From NCBI GenBank assembly GCA_036426205.1, contig CM071570.1, positions 143,584,450 through 143,648,449 on the forward strand: DNA of 64,000 nucleotides, given 5' to 3'. Origin of the DNA: Ascaphus truei (taxonomy: Eukaryota > Chordata > Amphibia > Anura > Ascaphidae). This document shows, piece by piece, positions 45,460-56,627 of this stretch. Position numbers and translations under genes: made by a program. The notes beneath the pieces are model-generated. The model saw only the letters and a list, made by a program, of their open reading frames with translations, was not told the origin of the DNA and ran no database searches. The first letter of the stretch is position 1. Every line of letters starts with the position of its first letter.

Positions 45460-45742
45460 TCCTGTTGGGACACCACAGGACAACCAGCATATATGTTTGA
45501 GTACATTTATATTTTGTAAGGTTTAATTAATTTGCTATGGAAACTAATTTGAAATCTCAAGTGTTCCTGAGATCTTAGAATAACATTTTTAGAAAAGCCA
45601 CCATGTAAACACTACTGCAAAGTTTCAGATGAGAAATTAATAGATACATATGTATCCAACCATTAGGCTATTAAGAGGTTAACTCCATTAAAGCTAGCTT
45701 AGGGCTCCACCTAGTGGGAGTTGCTTGGACTAGAGCAAATGT

Positions 45743-45930
45743 AGCCAAACTTAGTCCTCAAGAGCCACCAACAGGCCAGGTTTTAAGGATATCCCTGCTT
45801 CAGCTCAGGTTGTTCAATAAAAATGACTAAGCCACTTGTTCTGAAGCAGAGATATCCTTAAAACCTGCTGATTGAGCCAACTATGCTGAAGCATATATGT
45901 CCTTAAAACCCTGAAGAAGAACCCCCTGAA
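45743..45930. mobile_element. Hairpin MITE
   Basis: Left arm CAGGTTTTAAGGATATCCCT, then GCTTCAGCTCAGG. Right arm CTGAAGCAGAGATATCCTTA, then AAACCTG. The start (GTAGCCAAACTTAGTCCTCA) looks like a terminal repeat of a widespread amphibian MITE. A third GCTGAAGC...CCTTAAAACC arm trails on the right. Confidence 0.7.
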
Positions 45931-45958
45931 TGTGGTTAGGAATAACCGATAGGGCAGG

Positions 45959-46192
45959 CTACAGTGGCGGCCGCCTTTATCCTAAATCGGCCGCCACCGC
46001 GGGAATTTTAAAACCGCGGAGGTGCGCGGCTTTTTTTCGGCAGGTTTCCCACGCCTCGGGCGCTTTCAATGATAAGCGCCATTAGCGCTTATCTGATGAT
46101 GCGGCCGCCACGCGGGAAATTCCGATAGAAACGGAGAAAAGCCCCGCATTTATCCGGGTAAGTTGTAGAATAAAGGCGGCCGCCACAGTAGG
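45959..46192. mobile_element. GC-rich MITE with NotI-type sites in its ends
   Basis: Starts CTACAGTGGCGGCCGCCTTT and ends, inverted, CCTACTGTGGCGGCCGCCTT, a near-perfect terminal repeat of about 24 bp. Inside, AAGCGCCATTAGCGCTT is palindromic. No coding capacity. Confidence 0.8.
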
Positions 46193-46194
46193 TG

Positions 46195-47210
46195 ACAGGA
46201 CCCCTTGACCCCCTTGAAGGTGCAGAGACCTTCAACTGGGATTGTATGTCTGGTGGGCCATAGGATCCCCCTTTCAAGGTGGAAGGACAGGGCAGAAAGG
46301 ACACAGGTCATAGGAGTCCTGGGAAGCTGTTAAGCATAATTACCTGGTGCTACCGCAAAAGGGAAATCTAGGGGAGACCCAATGGCCCTCACCTCTAAAC
46401 AGATTAACCTTCTTTCTTCCCTAGGGAGCCCATCCTAAAATAAGACTGTGCCCCTGTCAGTGGGAGCCTGGGAGCCCTGCGGTCACTTGAAGTTGGTGTT
46501 TGCTGCTAATATTCATTAAAATACTTTTTGCTTCCATACAAAATAAGTCCCTGGCGCCCACATTGACTGAGACCTATTCAAACAGTCCAGCCTGAATTCA
46601 TTCTTGGTAGCAGTGGTAACAATGACCCAGCCCTCCCACATATCTACTAGGTTCTGGCACTACACCTATAACCACAAGGCTAAAAATACATTGCTAATTT
46701 TGTTTCTGGACCACGTTGGAGCATATTGGTCCATGTTCACTAAGCGGTGCCATACCATACCTTACCTTACAAGTAAATGGGCCACAAGGTGTCTTCTGGC
46801 ATGTTTGGGTATTCTATAGAATAGTACCACATACTAAATATGGGACACTATGTAAGCATGGTGAAATTGTAAAAAGTATGTTGGTTCAGATCTAAGATGA
46901 TGCAAACAAGTCCATCCATAATAAATAAGTCCATCCATAAATAAATAAGTGTACTATATAAAAATCAGGATTTTAAACTACACATTTTTGTTGATGCCAC
47001 CTTTTAATAAGTATTTTTATGCTTTTGATCCTTACCTTTCATGTTTTCATTTAACAGTACGGAGAGATCTACTTATATTTGTTAGGCTTCTTGTCAGAAT
47101 TAGAATCACAAACATTTCTTCTTATAAAAGTAAGAATTTTCAGGCTGTGTAATTATATTCTTATATATAGAAGTTTTCTAAGGGGAATTAATATTACAGA
47201 ATACTGGTTA
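46195..47210. other. No recognised gene
   Basis: Mixed DNA. 46720-46830 (TTCACTAAGCGGTGCCATAC, TATTCTATAGAATAG) resembles the MITE trace at 26425-26560. Otherwise nothing was identified. Confidence 0.4.
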
Positions 47211-47214
47211 TAGT

Positions 47215-48728
47215 TATATAGTTAGACATGTGCGGGCCCCCGAGCAAAAAAAAAATTCAGTGCCCCATTAATATTAATTCCGATTGCTATTTTTTTCTCC
47301 CTCCCCCATCCTGTCCCTGATCCCCTCTCTCATCATCCCTTCCCCTCCTCATCATCTCTTACCCTCATCATCATCTCTCCCCCTCCTTCTCCTCATCATC
47401 CTCTTTCCACCTCCTCCTCATCATCCTCTCCCCCCCATCTCTCCCCCTCCTCATCATCATCCTCTCCCCCTCAGCATCTCCCCCCTCCTCCTCCTCATCA
47501 TCTTTCTCTCCCTTCCCCCAACATGTCTCTCTCCTCTCCTCACAGCATGTCTCTCTACTCACAGCATGTCTCTCTCCTCCACTCCCCAGCATGTCTCTCT
47601 CCTTCCCCCTCAGCACATCTTTCTCCTTCCCAGACAGAATCTTTATCTCCTCTTCCCCCCAGCAGTTTGCTCTCTTCTGCCCTCCAAGCATGTCTCTCTC
47701 CAGCACCTCGCATTTCTTTCTCTCCCCTGTTCTTCATATCCTGTTCATATCCTTCTCTCCATTCTCCCCTCTTGTATTTATCTTTTTTCCTCCCTCTTCT
47801 CTCACACATGCCATTCTCTTTATTTAATCCCCCATATATTTCCCCCTGTCATCCTCGCTCTAACAACCATAGGTTTCTTTTCCCAGCATATTTTTCTCTT
47901 TTCCTTCCCCTTTCCCCCTCATGGCTCTCTCGTCTCCCTCTCTTTGCCTCTCTCATTGCCTCTCTCTCTCATTGCCCCTCTCTCTCTCTCTGCCCCTCTC
48001 TCTCTCTCTTTGCCCCTCTCTCTCTCTTTGCCCCCCCTCTCTCTCTTTGCCCCCCTCTCTTTGCCCCCTCTCTCTCTTTGCCCCCTCTCTCTCTTTGCCC
48101 CTCTCTCTCTTTGCCCCCCTCTCTCTTTGCCCTCTCTATTTTCCCCTCTCTCTCTCTCTTTGCCCCCTCTCTCTCTCTGCCCCCCTCTCTCTCTGCCCCT
48201 CTCTCTCTATTTGACTCTCTCTCTCTTTCTCTCTCTGCCTCTCTCTCTCTTTGCCTCTCCTTCTCTCTCTCTCTGCCTCCCTCCCTCTCTGACTCCCCCC
48301 CTCTCTCTCTCTCTTTGCCTCTCTCTCTCTCCTCTCTTGTACGTCATTTTCTCTTCGTGTCTCTTCTTTTCTCTCTTCTACCCTTTCATGTCTGTTTTTA
48401 CCACTTTGATTTAACCCTTCCCTCCCTCTTACTTTCCCAACCTGTCTCCCAGGCTACAGCTCCAGCCCCACCCTGCATTACTTAAGGCCCCAGCCACCTA
48501 CAGAGGCTCTGCAGAAAAGGGATTTCCTCTCTGCCCTTCCTGCTGTATTTCAGGGTCCCGCCCCCTGACCCAGGCCCCACCCACCTGCAGAGGATTACCT
48601 TCCTTCCTACTGCATCTCCCGCAATTTGCCATCGACAGGGGTGGGGGGTGGGAGAGCGGGCCCCCCAAGAGCGCGGGCCCCCAAAGAGCGCGGGCCCCTG
48701 GGCTTCCCGGCCTATAACATCGCCCCTG
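47215..48728. mobile_element. hAT-like element with internal pyrimidine expansion (copy 2)
   Basis: Carries the same opening as 36010-37029: GCGGGCCCCCGAGC, then GTGCCCCATTAATATTAAT, then TTTTTTTCTCCCTCCCCCA. The terminus CCTATAACATCGCCCCTG inverts to CAGGGGCGATGTTATAGG. The middle is about 1.1 kb of (CTCT)n, CTCAT and CTCTTTGCCCC repeats. This yields a 376-residue serine/leucine/proline frame that is not a gene. Confidence 0.7.
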
Positions 48729-48848
48729 ATTCAGGCATTCTTAGTATTAAATATTGTCACATCATTATAAAGACACACAGGATATTTACAATTTATTGAT
48801 ATATATGCCATCAATTTAAGATGCAGTTATACATATAGTAATAATTAA

Positions 48849-48962
48849 GGGGGATTCATGAAGCTTCAACAATGGGTACAAGAGCTCGATCGGCTTCTAT
48901 GTTAATGGAAGTTAATACCAAACGAGCTACGATACCTGTTACCAAAGCTTTGTGAATCCCCC
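48849..48962. mobile_element. Small palindromic MITE
   Basis: GGGGGATTCATGAAGCTT at the left pairs with AAGCTTTGTGAATCCCCC at the right. The interior (GGGTACAAGAGCTCG and CGAGCTACGATACC) also pairs imperfectly. Confidence 0.8.
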
Positions 48963-48964
48963 AT

Positions 48965-49955
48965 CTTAGTGGGAAGCAACTAGCATCTTACTTGCAATAA
49001 AGAGGACATTTTAGGCCAAGTGCCCCATTTCCTACCATTTATAAAGTATTTTTTATACTTTAAGGTATTTTAAATACTGCACATTTCACCGAATTATGCT
49101 TTCATGCATGGTTCTATTTAAATTGCTAATTATTATCGTACATCCTTTTTTTTATTCCAAACTAGAAAATATAGGGTGAATTTTGCAATAAAGTATGTGC
49201 CAAGATAAACAACAACAAAAAATGAAGGAAAGTAAAGACAAAAAAAAAAACATCTGACAAAGTAAGTGAGACTTTTACTCTTTTAAGGCCCATATTCAAT
49301 ATGTTGTGAAGCTAAAGAAGATATTAATCTCATTCATTTTAATTGCTCTCCAGCTTCTCAGCTGATTGAGATCTCTGGTGGACAGATTTGCTTTGTTCTA
49401 TGGGGTTATTTTATTTGTTAGAAGTTGTGTGTGTTGAAGTCTAGCATTAGAGGTATAATATTGAGGGTATGTTACCACTATTATAATGGGATGTGTGTGA
49501 TAGCAACACTTCACATGGAAAAAAAAATGTGCAAACATGCTATTTTTCTAAAATAATATGAGTCATATGATTGTCACTTTGTAAGTAATGTACACTGATT
49601 ACAAGCAGCGTGTACAAATATAACATGCTAACACTGGCAACATTTAACATATGGCATTGGTTTCTTTAAAGCAAATTACCAGCATTTTTTTTTAGGAAAT
49701 CGGAAAAGAAATGGTAAAAAATAATAATGTATTTTTAGCGTTAGATCCCACCGTGTGCCAGTGACACTGATATGTTCTTATTGACTGTCTGTAAAAAAGT
49801 TATAAAAAATAGGGTTAATATTTTGTGCTCAAATACAGAGTATTTGATATGAAAAACACCCGTGTTTGATATGTCAAGTAAAACATTTGTCAATCAAAAG
49901 TCTTTAAGCTTAGGGCAATGTGACATTTACTCATTTACAAACCAATAAAGTCCCC
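48965..49955. other. AT-rich DNA with a small palindromic trace
   Basis: A weak MITE-like hairpin around 49290-49380 (GCCCATATTCAATATG). Otherwise there is no feature. Confidence 0.4.
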
Positions 49956-49959
49956 AGCG

Positions 49960-50960
49960 GCATGCCTTTTTTCTTCTCATTTAAATAGTGGTAGAAGAAC
50001 AAATCATACTGCGGGGCAAGTTGATAACTGCCAGTCACGATTCTTCCCTTGTTTACTATAATGAGGAGGGTAATAAATGCATCTGACCATTTCAGCTGGC
50101 ATTTGCATAGATGAATGATTTGTCCATTCGGTCTCTCTCCAGTGATTTGGGCCCTTTTGTCAGCACAAAGTGCATTCAGCCTCGCTGGAATTTTCAGCAG
50201 CCAAGCTCTCATTAGCAAACATCCTTTACTATGAATGATGCAAATAATTGCCACTGAAATAATAAACTGGTACACAAAAATATTCTATTTGATGGCTCTG
50301 AACATCAAGTTTCCTGAATTGTTGACATTCAAATAAGCCAGAGAGCTTTATTGTTTTGGAACAATGAACCCTTGTAAAAAGGGTGGACATTGTTTTACCT
50401 CCAGTAGACCTTGGCTGGTTATCAAATGTGTCTCTCAAACTGGCAACTAGCATTCTAAATAGTCAGCAAGTGTGTACCAGATGGAGATGCGGCAATACCT
50501 TCTCAATCCCAATGTACAAAGCTTTTTTTTTTTATTTTAATTGAAATTTAATTTAGTTCAAATGTTGTAAACGCATTGATCCAAACCAATTAGCCTCAAC
50601 TTTTATCACTTCCCTCAAAGTCACGTAACAGCAAATGCCAGTTTTTACACTGAGCTATTCAGCAGAGAGTTGCCTTTGCTAATGGCATACAAGCTACAAA
50701 ATCAAGGGTTATTTGCAAAAGTTTTTTTTTAAGTTCAGACAAATGAACACAAGACAATTAGTGATGCAGAGCAGTGAGTTGAGCGCATTCTCATATTAAA
50801 TACATCAGTACATTCAGATGAACCCAATGTTATTACTTACGCTGACATTTTGCAGCAGAATGTCAACACCGACAATGCATCAGCGGGAGAAGCATCTATT
50901 GTTTTGAATCAGCCACGCACAATGATGGAACAGGGTTAATGTGCCATTTCACCAGCAGGA
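49960..50960. promoter_or_regulatory. Candidate conserved non-coding (enhancer-like) region
   Basis: This kilobase has no simple repeats, no terminal repeats and no counterpart elsewhere in the window. It is rich in developmental transcription-factor motifs: octamers ATTTGCAT (about 50101) and ATGCAAAT (about 50237), SOX-type ATTGTT/ACAATG pairs near 50350-50395, and TAATGA/AATTAG homeodomain cores. Frames within it are not gene-like. In other vertebrates the interval upstream of FBXL4 is a gene-poor landscape near the neural gene POU3F2, where such enhancers would be expected. This is an inference from style only. Confidence 0.4.
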
Positions 50961-51059
50961 GTGCGCCAGGGCTGTAGTAATGTTGGCTAAAACTGTAGGG
51001 CCATACAGATGTAGCTAACCTTATTGCAACCCGTGGCACGATACAGCTGGACATGCACA

Positions 51060-51790
51060 ATCAGGGTCGCCGACAGGGGGGAAGAGCTGAGACAAGTGTC
51101 CTGGGCCGCCCGGTGGCTGCTGGAGGCCCAGCAGCCGATCCTGTATTTGCTGCCAGGCCTGGTTCTCTATTAGCTGCGAGCCTCCCTCACTGACTGTCCC
51201 ACACCGAGCTTGTGATGCTGGTGCGTGCCGAGCCTCTCTCTCTGGGCTCAGCTTCCGGCGTGCACCGGCATGAGAGGGAGGCCTGGCTCAGTGTGGGACA
51301 GTCAGTGAGGGAGGCCTGCAGCTGGGGGAGAGCCTGGCGGCTATGAGAGGACCAGCAGCCAGGCCCGTCCAGAAGCCTGAGACCATCCCCAAGGTAAGTA
51401 TGTATTTGGGGGTGCAGTTTTTTTTTTACATGTATTTGGGAGTAGTGTTTTTTATATGTATTTGGGGAGTGAGGAGTGGGGCAATTGATTGAGGGGGGAG
51501 AGTGGGAGAAGAGAGGGGGTGAGGGAGTGAGAGGAAAAGAAGGAGTAAGAGTGAGACACAGGGAAGAGAAATACATGTGAGGGAAGAGAAATACATGTGA
51601 GGCGAGAAGGGATTGAGTGAGAGTGGGGTAATTGATAGAGGGGGTGAGTGAGGAAGAGGGAGTGGGACGGAAGGGAGAGAAATACATGGGAAGAGGGGGG
51701 AAATAGAGGGGGCTCACGAGGTGTGAAATAGAGGGCAAGAACACCGACATGGGGGGACCCCGTGGCAACTCTAGTACAGGCCCTGGGAAA
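51060..51790. mobile_element. GC-rich element with purine-rich interior
   Basis: Begins AGGGTCGCCGACAGGGGGG and ends near TACAGGCCCTGGG. It contains GGCATGAGAGGGAGGCCTGG and a nearby inverted GCCTCTCTCTCTGGG, as in 16917-17390, and a (GAGGG)n/(GAGTGA)n tract at 51470-51720. Minus-strand proline/serine frames come from that tract. Confidence 0.5.
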
Positions 51791-51799
51791 TCTGTATGT

Positions 51800-52230
51800 G
51801 GCACTGTGCACAATGCACCTGCAGGAGAAGCAGCCATTTTTTTTCAATGATCCGCACGCGAGACGAAGGTGGGGACAGCCATTTCACCAGCCATAGTGCA
51901 CAATGGTTTGCAATAACGTTGGCTATATCTGTATGGTCCTACAGTGGTACTACTAAGTGGTACTTTTGTATATATCAGTATTGGGAATATATGATTATCC
52001 CATTCTTGTGTGACTGTTACTTTTTTACAGTTTTAAAAACTTCTGCAGCCCCTTTTGTACCCCCTTGTACGATGTCATAATCCCACCCTTATCACTTGGC
52101 AGAATAAAGATACTTTATCCTTTTATGAGTCATACTATATCAGATGACCGAATACAAAAACGATAAACAGCACTCACAATGAGAATAGCAAATAGGTATA
52201 TAACGTGGGGTGCCGTGGACTAGAGAGGAC
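51800..52230. other. No recognised feature
   Basis: Mixed DNA between two repeats. CACCAGCCATAGTGCACAATG near 51890 resembles CACCAGCAGGAGTGCGCCAGG near 50950, too weak to call. Confidence 0.35.
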
Positions 52231-52234
52231 CCAA

Positions 52235-52745
52235 TTCCTCTAAACACAATATACAATACCGTATAGTCCAGCACTCCCTATAAGAAGAAATAAGGAGATC
52301 AAATCACTGGTATAAACAAACAAAAAGGGAATAATAATTTAATATATGCACAAGTGTATCAAACAACACTCAACACCAAAAGTATAATATTGAAAAAAAA
52401 CTCTAAAAACATATAGGTAGAACCAAATACTTGGGTGTGGGGGGGGCGTGGGGGGGGGGGGGGCAGACAGACAATAGGAAAGGGCAAATAACAAAGGAGT
52501 GGGTATACCCACTCCTTTGTTATTTCCCCTTTCCTACTGTCTATTTCCCCCCACCACACCCCCATATTTGGTTTACCTATATGTTTTTAGAGTTTTTTTC
52601 AATATTATACTTTTGGTGTTGAGTGTTGTTTGATTCACTTGTGCATATATTAAATTATCATTCCCTTTTTTTGGTTTATACCAATGATTTGATCTCCTTA
52701 TTTCTTCTTATAGGGAGTGCTGGACTATTCGGTATTGTATATCAG
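52235..52745. repeat. Large palindrome, about 510 bp
   Basis: The two halves are inverted copies over about 250 bp each, centred on GTATAC at about 52504-52509. The centre is perfect (CAAAGGAGTGGGTATACCCA, continuing CTCCTTTG). Outer blocks AGTCCAGCACTCCCTATAAG and CTTATAGGGAGTGCTGGACT also pair. Differences are few and mostly in G/C runs (52440-52462 and 52550-52562). It is a foldback element or an inverted duplication. Confidence 0.9.
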
Positions 52746-52749
52746 ATTA

Positions 52750-53110
52750 CCCTTCTAGCAGGTCGTTGAACTGAGGAGTGGCCAAACACCTGACATGACT
52801 TACTTTAGCAACATTTATATAGCAACATTGCAATAGCCACATGGAATTAGCTACAGTTAACCAAAGCCTTACTTTAACATTAACCTTCTAACTCCCTATT
52901 AACCCTTTTTGTAGAAAATAGTTATCCCACAGGGGGTTACACTCTCCACCCAGTGAAAATAAATGTTGTCCCCAACATTCTGTAAATATATACAATAGGT
53001 AACCTTGGGATATGTAAACATAACAATCTTACTATACAGTCATGGGCATAGCTCTAACCCATAGTAGATAATACTGCTTGCACGTATTTGGCAGTTACTT
53101 TAGACAGAGA
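52750..53110. other. Unassigned DNA
   Basis: No gene seen. It may belong to the same decayed element as 53480-55690. Confidence 0.3.
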
Positions 53111-53118
53111 CACTAATG

Positions 53119-53468
53119 CAGGGGGGCGCAAACTTTTTTCCCTGCGCCCCCCTACCGGCGGTCCCCTCAGTCCCGCGGCCCCCCTAACCTCCACTCACCT
53201 GCGCTCCGGCGTCATGACATCATGTTGCCATAGCAACGTGACGTCACATGACCTCGCGGCGTCATTTTGACGCCGCGTTGCCATGGCGACGCAGGAAGGA
53301 AGCCGCTGGAGCCTAGGTAAGTGAAGGTTTACAGAGGCCCTGCAGCTCCCCCGGCACATAATTTAAGTGCCTTCGGGAAGCGCGCGGGGCCTCTGTAAAC
53401 CCCGCGCCCCCCCGCCTGCAGTCTCGCGCCCCCCCTGGGGGTCGCGCCCCCCAGTTTGCGCACCGCTG
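53119..53468. mobile_element. hAT-like non-autonomous element with perfect 8-bp duplication
   Basis: Starts CAGGGGGGCGCAAACTTTTT and ends CAGTTTGCGCACCGCTG. The octamer CACTAATG flanks it exactly (53111-53118 and 53469-53476). Internally CCATAGCAACGTGACGTCAC and GCCATGGCGAC, TACAGAGGCC and GGGGCCTCTGTAAACC blocks form nested inverted pairs. It is the best-preserved member of the family that includes 18210-18421 and 18950-19241. Confidence 0.9.
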
Positions 53469-53532
53469 CACTAATGTAACCCATACGCACACTGAGCATA
53501 TGGTAGTGACATTTCCTTTTGTCTCACTCACA

Positions 53533-53660
53533 GAGGCTTATTCATTAAGCTCCGTTAGCGCTGTACCATGCGATCTGCACGGAAAACCTCATTGACTTGA
53601 ACGGGGCTTTCCGTGCAGATCATATGGTACAGCGCTAACGGAGTTTAATGAAAAAGCCTC
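53533..53660. mobile_element. 128-bp palindromic MITE
   Basis: GAGGCTTATTCATTAAGCTC pairs with GAGTTTAATGAAAAAGCCTC, and CGTTAGCGCTGTACCAT with ATGGTACAGCGCTAACG. CTGCACGGAAA and TTTCCGTGCAG close the centre. It folds as a nearly perfect hairpin. Confidence 0.9.
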
Positions 53661-53664
53661 ACAG

Positions 53665-54655
53665 TCTTCATTCACTGTGAAACTCAGACACACACCTCTT
53701 GTGTTAATCACTATAGCACATAATGTCCTCATCTGGATGAACATAGGGAACTTTTAAACAGTCTTAACTACATGGTGTAGCTATAATGTGAGTAATACTA
53801 GAATGCTGACAGCTGCCATTCCAGGTGTTAGATGCATTTCAAACTCTTAGTCATGTTTGCACTTAGTACATTTAGGCATTACATCACTATGATAACCTAC
53901 TCTTTTGGGCATATACAATAGTCAAAATCCCTGACTCTCTCTAGTGAGCCCCAGTAATTCTGATAGCCCTATAACTATAGGCCTGGCAATTTATACAATG
54001 TGCAGCCTGTGACAGCACTCTGAATAATACTAGAATATTCAACTGTCTGTCTTTACTAACAAATCTAGGATACTTAGACATTTCTTTAGACAGTGTAGTG
54101 CAAAAGTACTATCCCTCTGTTACCACTGACTCGTCAGTACCTAACAGAGTTACTAACTTTTAGCTAAGGGCTCCATGTACTGTTATGTAAGACTTCACTA
54201 CTTTGCTTACAGTTCACTTAGGCATAATATACAATTATACAGCAATATAGGTATAGATTACTGTTTTAATGCAACCATAATTGAAGAAATGAAAACAACA
54301 CACACATAAACGTTATGGTTGGACACAGTTTACCATGTAGATGGGAAACCTTTAACATATTTTCTTATAATAATGCAGCCCCTTACTTGTGGGTCTGCTG
54401 CCTGATTTAAGTGCACATTACATATGCCCATATTTAAGCATAATGAGCGGGATCCGTTTTTTCATCATTCCCCCTTTTCCGTGAGGTATAGTTACTGAAT
54501 AGGACCATTTTCCCCCATTCTCATCAACATATTCAACTCTATACAGATGCTGGAGCCAACATACAGTACCACACTCTGATCAGTCGATCTAATCTACCAT
54601 ACATATTTTCTACACCCGGTAGCCAATGCGTTCTGGTATAAGCTTCCACAGCCTC
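53665..54655. other. AT-rich DNA, probably non-coding part of a decayed element
   Basis: No protein motif or repeat relationship. It lies 3' of the minus-strand coding remnant at 54658-55690 and may be its untranslated part. Confidence 0.35.
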
Positions 54656-54657
54656 CC

Positions 54658-55690
54658 TTAACCATTGGGCCGAACATATTCTACGGCCTGCATTGTATGT
54701 TCAGTTACATAGCGGTAGTCATAGCCATATAATGGTCGTACCCTCCCTTGGATAACTTGATCCGCTCTACTCAAACAGGTCAGACAATTGGTGTAGGGGG
54801 CACCAGGCAAAACCCATACTAAGGACTTCTCTGGTAGAGGCGGAAAAGTGGGCCTATCACCTAGCACATCTCCACCAAAAAACAACCTATCGTCTAGTTC
54901 CTCTAGTCTCTTTCAATAAATGTCAGTTTCTTCCTCTTCATTGAGCCTCGCGGACTCCCACCATTGATCAACCCTCCCAGACCAGCAACTGATCATATGG
55001 CTCATGCTGAACTGAGGCACATACCCATAAAACATGATCATACCAGTTCAAAACCGGAGGTTTGTTCAGTTCAGGTAGGTGATGTCAAATAGACACACTC
55101 AGGGGTCACTGTGAGAATGGGACCAGTGACAGTGCACAGCACAAGGAGCTTGCTCGCACCGGAGGGCGGTGGCATTTCCAATTCCAGAGGCAATGCCGAG
55201 ACTGCTTACTGAGGAACCTCCATTGATTTTTCTAGATGGCCTTACTTTCAGGACATCTGGACGGTCCCTTGGGGATGATGATGGCTCAACTGGAGAAAGA
55301 TCCTTGCAGTTTGGGACATCCAATGGCGGTGCTTCAGCAAGGAGGTCACAGAACTCATTCAGCGCCAGAACCTCCTCATCGAACTCCAGCAGGTCTCGCA
55401 GATCGGGGAATCACCTGGCTGATCTCGTTGGAGGTAGCAGTTGTGCCCTGCACAACATCCATTGCGCAGCAGGGCTCGGGAGTTATGATCCTCTGGGCAG
55501 AGACGTCCATCTCCACTGCAGTCCCAGGGGTGATACCAGAGGTAGTAGCTGACCCTCGAGGCTCTGTGGGTCAAAAATATAGAGTCGGGCACCCACGACA
55601 TTAAGCCGAGGGTACCAACTCTCCTCCTGGTTGGCCATACTTATAGCACACCGCCTGGATGTAGTCCTTTCCCAGTACTGCCACTACGAG
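54658..55690 (-). pseudogene. Unidentified protein-coding remnant
   Basis: Minus-strand readings with protein-like composition occur in order: GKDYIQAVCYKYGQPGGE (about 55660-55610), LLEFDEEVLALNEFCDLLAE (about 55400-55330), PPLDVPNCKDLSPVEPSSSP, then DQWWESARLNEEEETDIY (about 54975-54920) and LEELDDRLFFGGDVLGDRP to YDYRYVTEHTMQAVEYVRP (about 54905-54665). Several frame changes are needed. The acidic and proline-rich middle suggests a gag-like or other mobile-element protein, but I recognise no family. Confidence 0.4.
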
Positions 55691-55989
55691 GATGCTAGTT
55701 CAAAAAATGTGTGACTAAGGCTCTCCTTTATGAAGTGAAAAAAATGTGGTAATAAATTCTAAATAATAATCTTAAATAATAATATATTATTATAATAAAA
55801 GTGCAAATGTGTTTATAATAGATACTGGTGGTATACAATCTCAGCTACAACCCTCTGAAGAGACGGTCCGATTTCTGAAGAGACGGTCCGATTCTCCGTA
55901 GGTCGATTTCCAGTGGCGGTTGTGGGGAGCGCAGATGTCACCATATGTGAAAAAAATATATATAGAAATATATAGTGTAGTATTCTAAG

Positions 55990-56420
55990 ATAAATGACAT
56001 CTTGAAAAAAACAGAAATGGGGACTCACACTTTCCCAGTGGATAAACAGCAGTGGAAACACAAAAATGGTTTTCCGCTCAGGTGGTCAGCATTATGTTCC
56101 TCGGTTGAAAACAGAAGATCACACTTAGTGCAACATTGTATATTCATAAATATGATATATTTGATGAAAAATATTGCACTTACATTGGTACAATATGGCA
56201 TGGACACATAAAAATGAAAGGTGGCTCGATCCCTCTGATCTCTCCAACCGCTGCACGTCGTCACGTCACTTCCGGCAGTCGTCCGCGTCACTTCCGAATA
56301 TGGATGGACCCGCTTTCGGGAGCCGTGGGTGCAGGATGGTCACAGGAGCTTGCGTAGCCTACTCGAACTTGACTCTACGCATTTCGCTTTTAAAAAGCTT
56401 CCTCCGTGACTCCTGTCTTC
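55990..56420 (-). mobile_element. Penelope-like 5' region with hammerhead-like motif
   Basis: On the minus strand, about 56402-56374 reads GGAGGA, A, stem GCTTT with loop TTA and stem AAAGC, then GAAATGCGTAGAG. A CpG-rich leader follows (CACGGCTCCCGAAAGCGGG, ACTTCCGG and CGGAAGTGACG blocks). It is the same order as at 19478-19960 and 59170-59452. It is interrupted or followed by AT-rich DNA. Confidence 0.55.
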
Positions 56421-56472
56421 ATAAATATACTCCTACAAAACCAATTTATGATCAAATAACACATACAAGTCT

Positions 56473-56626
56473 TACCTGAAGTTGTTACAACTTTGGAGTA
56501 TCCGATTACCTCCCTGGAGATATTGGATGCAATTAAGTTTCTCAATGGTGGCAAGACTCCTGGTCCGGATGGATTCTCCAACCTTTATTACAAACAATTT
56601 GCTATAGTTCTCCCCAGTTTACCATA
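56473..56626 (+). pseudogene. L1/Tx1-like LINE reverse transcriptase fragment, part 1
   Basis: Encodes LPEVVTTLEYPITSLEILDA, then IKFLNGGKTPGPDGFSNLYY and KQFAIVLPSL. This is the region containing the KxPGPDG motif at the start of the L1-clade reverse transcriptase. The reading breaks at about 56627, where a second LINE begins in the other orientation, and resumes near 58035. Confidence 0.8.
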
Positions 56627-56627
56627 C

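Noticed and set aside
45126..45526. Arginine-rich frames of 99-124 residues
   Set aside because: They lie inside a CpG-rich MITE with clear inverted ends. Overlapping frames on both strands reflect the GC content.
47284..48485. Long plus-strand frames of 376 and 320 residues
   Set aside because: They are translations of (CTCT)n and related pyrimidine repeats, rich in serine, leucine and proline in every phase, inside a hAT-like element.
53088..53270. Plus-strand frame as a small gene
   Set aside because: It begins in flanking DNA and continues into the hAT-like element bounded by CACTAATG duplications.
55169..55604. Plus-strand frames of 122-127 residues
   Set aside because: They are antisense to the better protein-like minus-strand readings in the same DNA.
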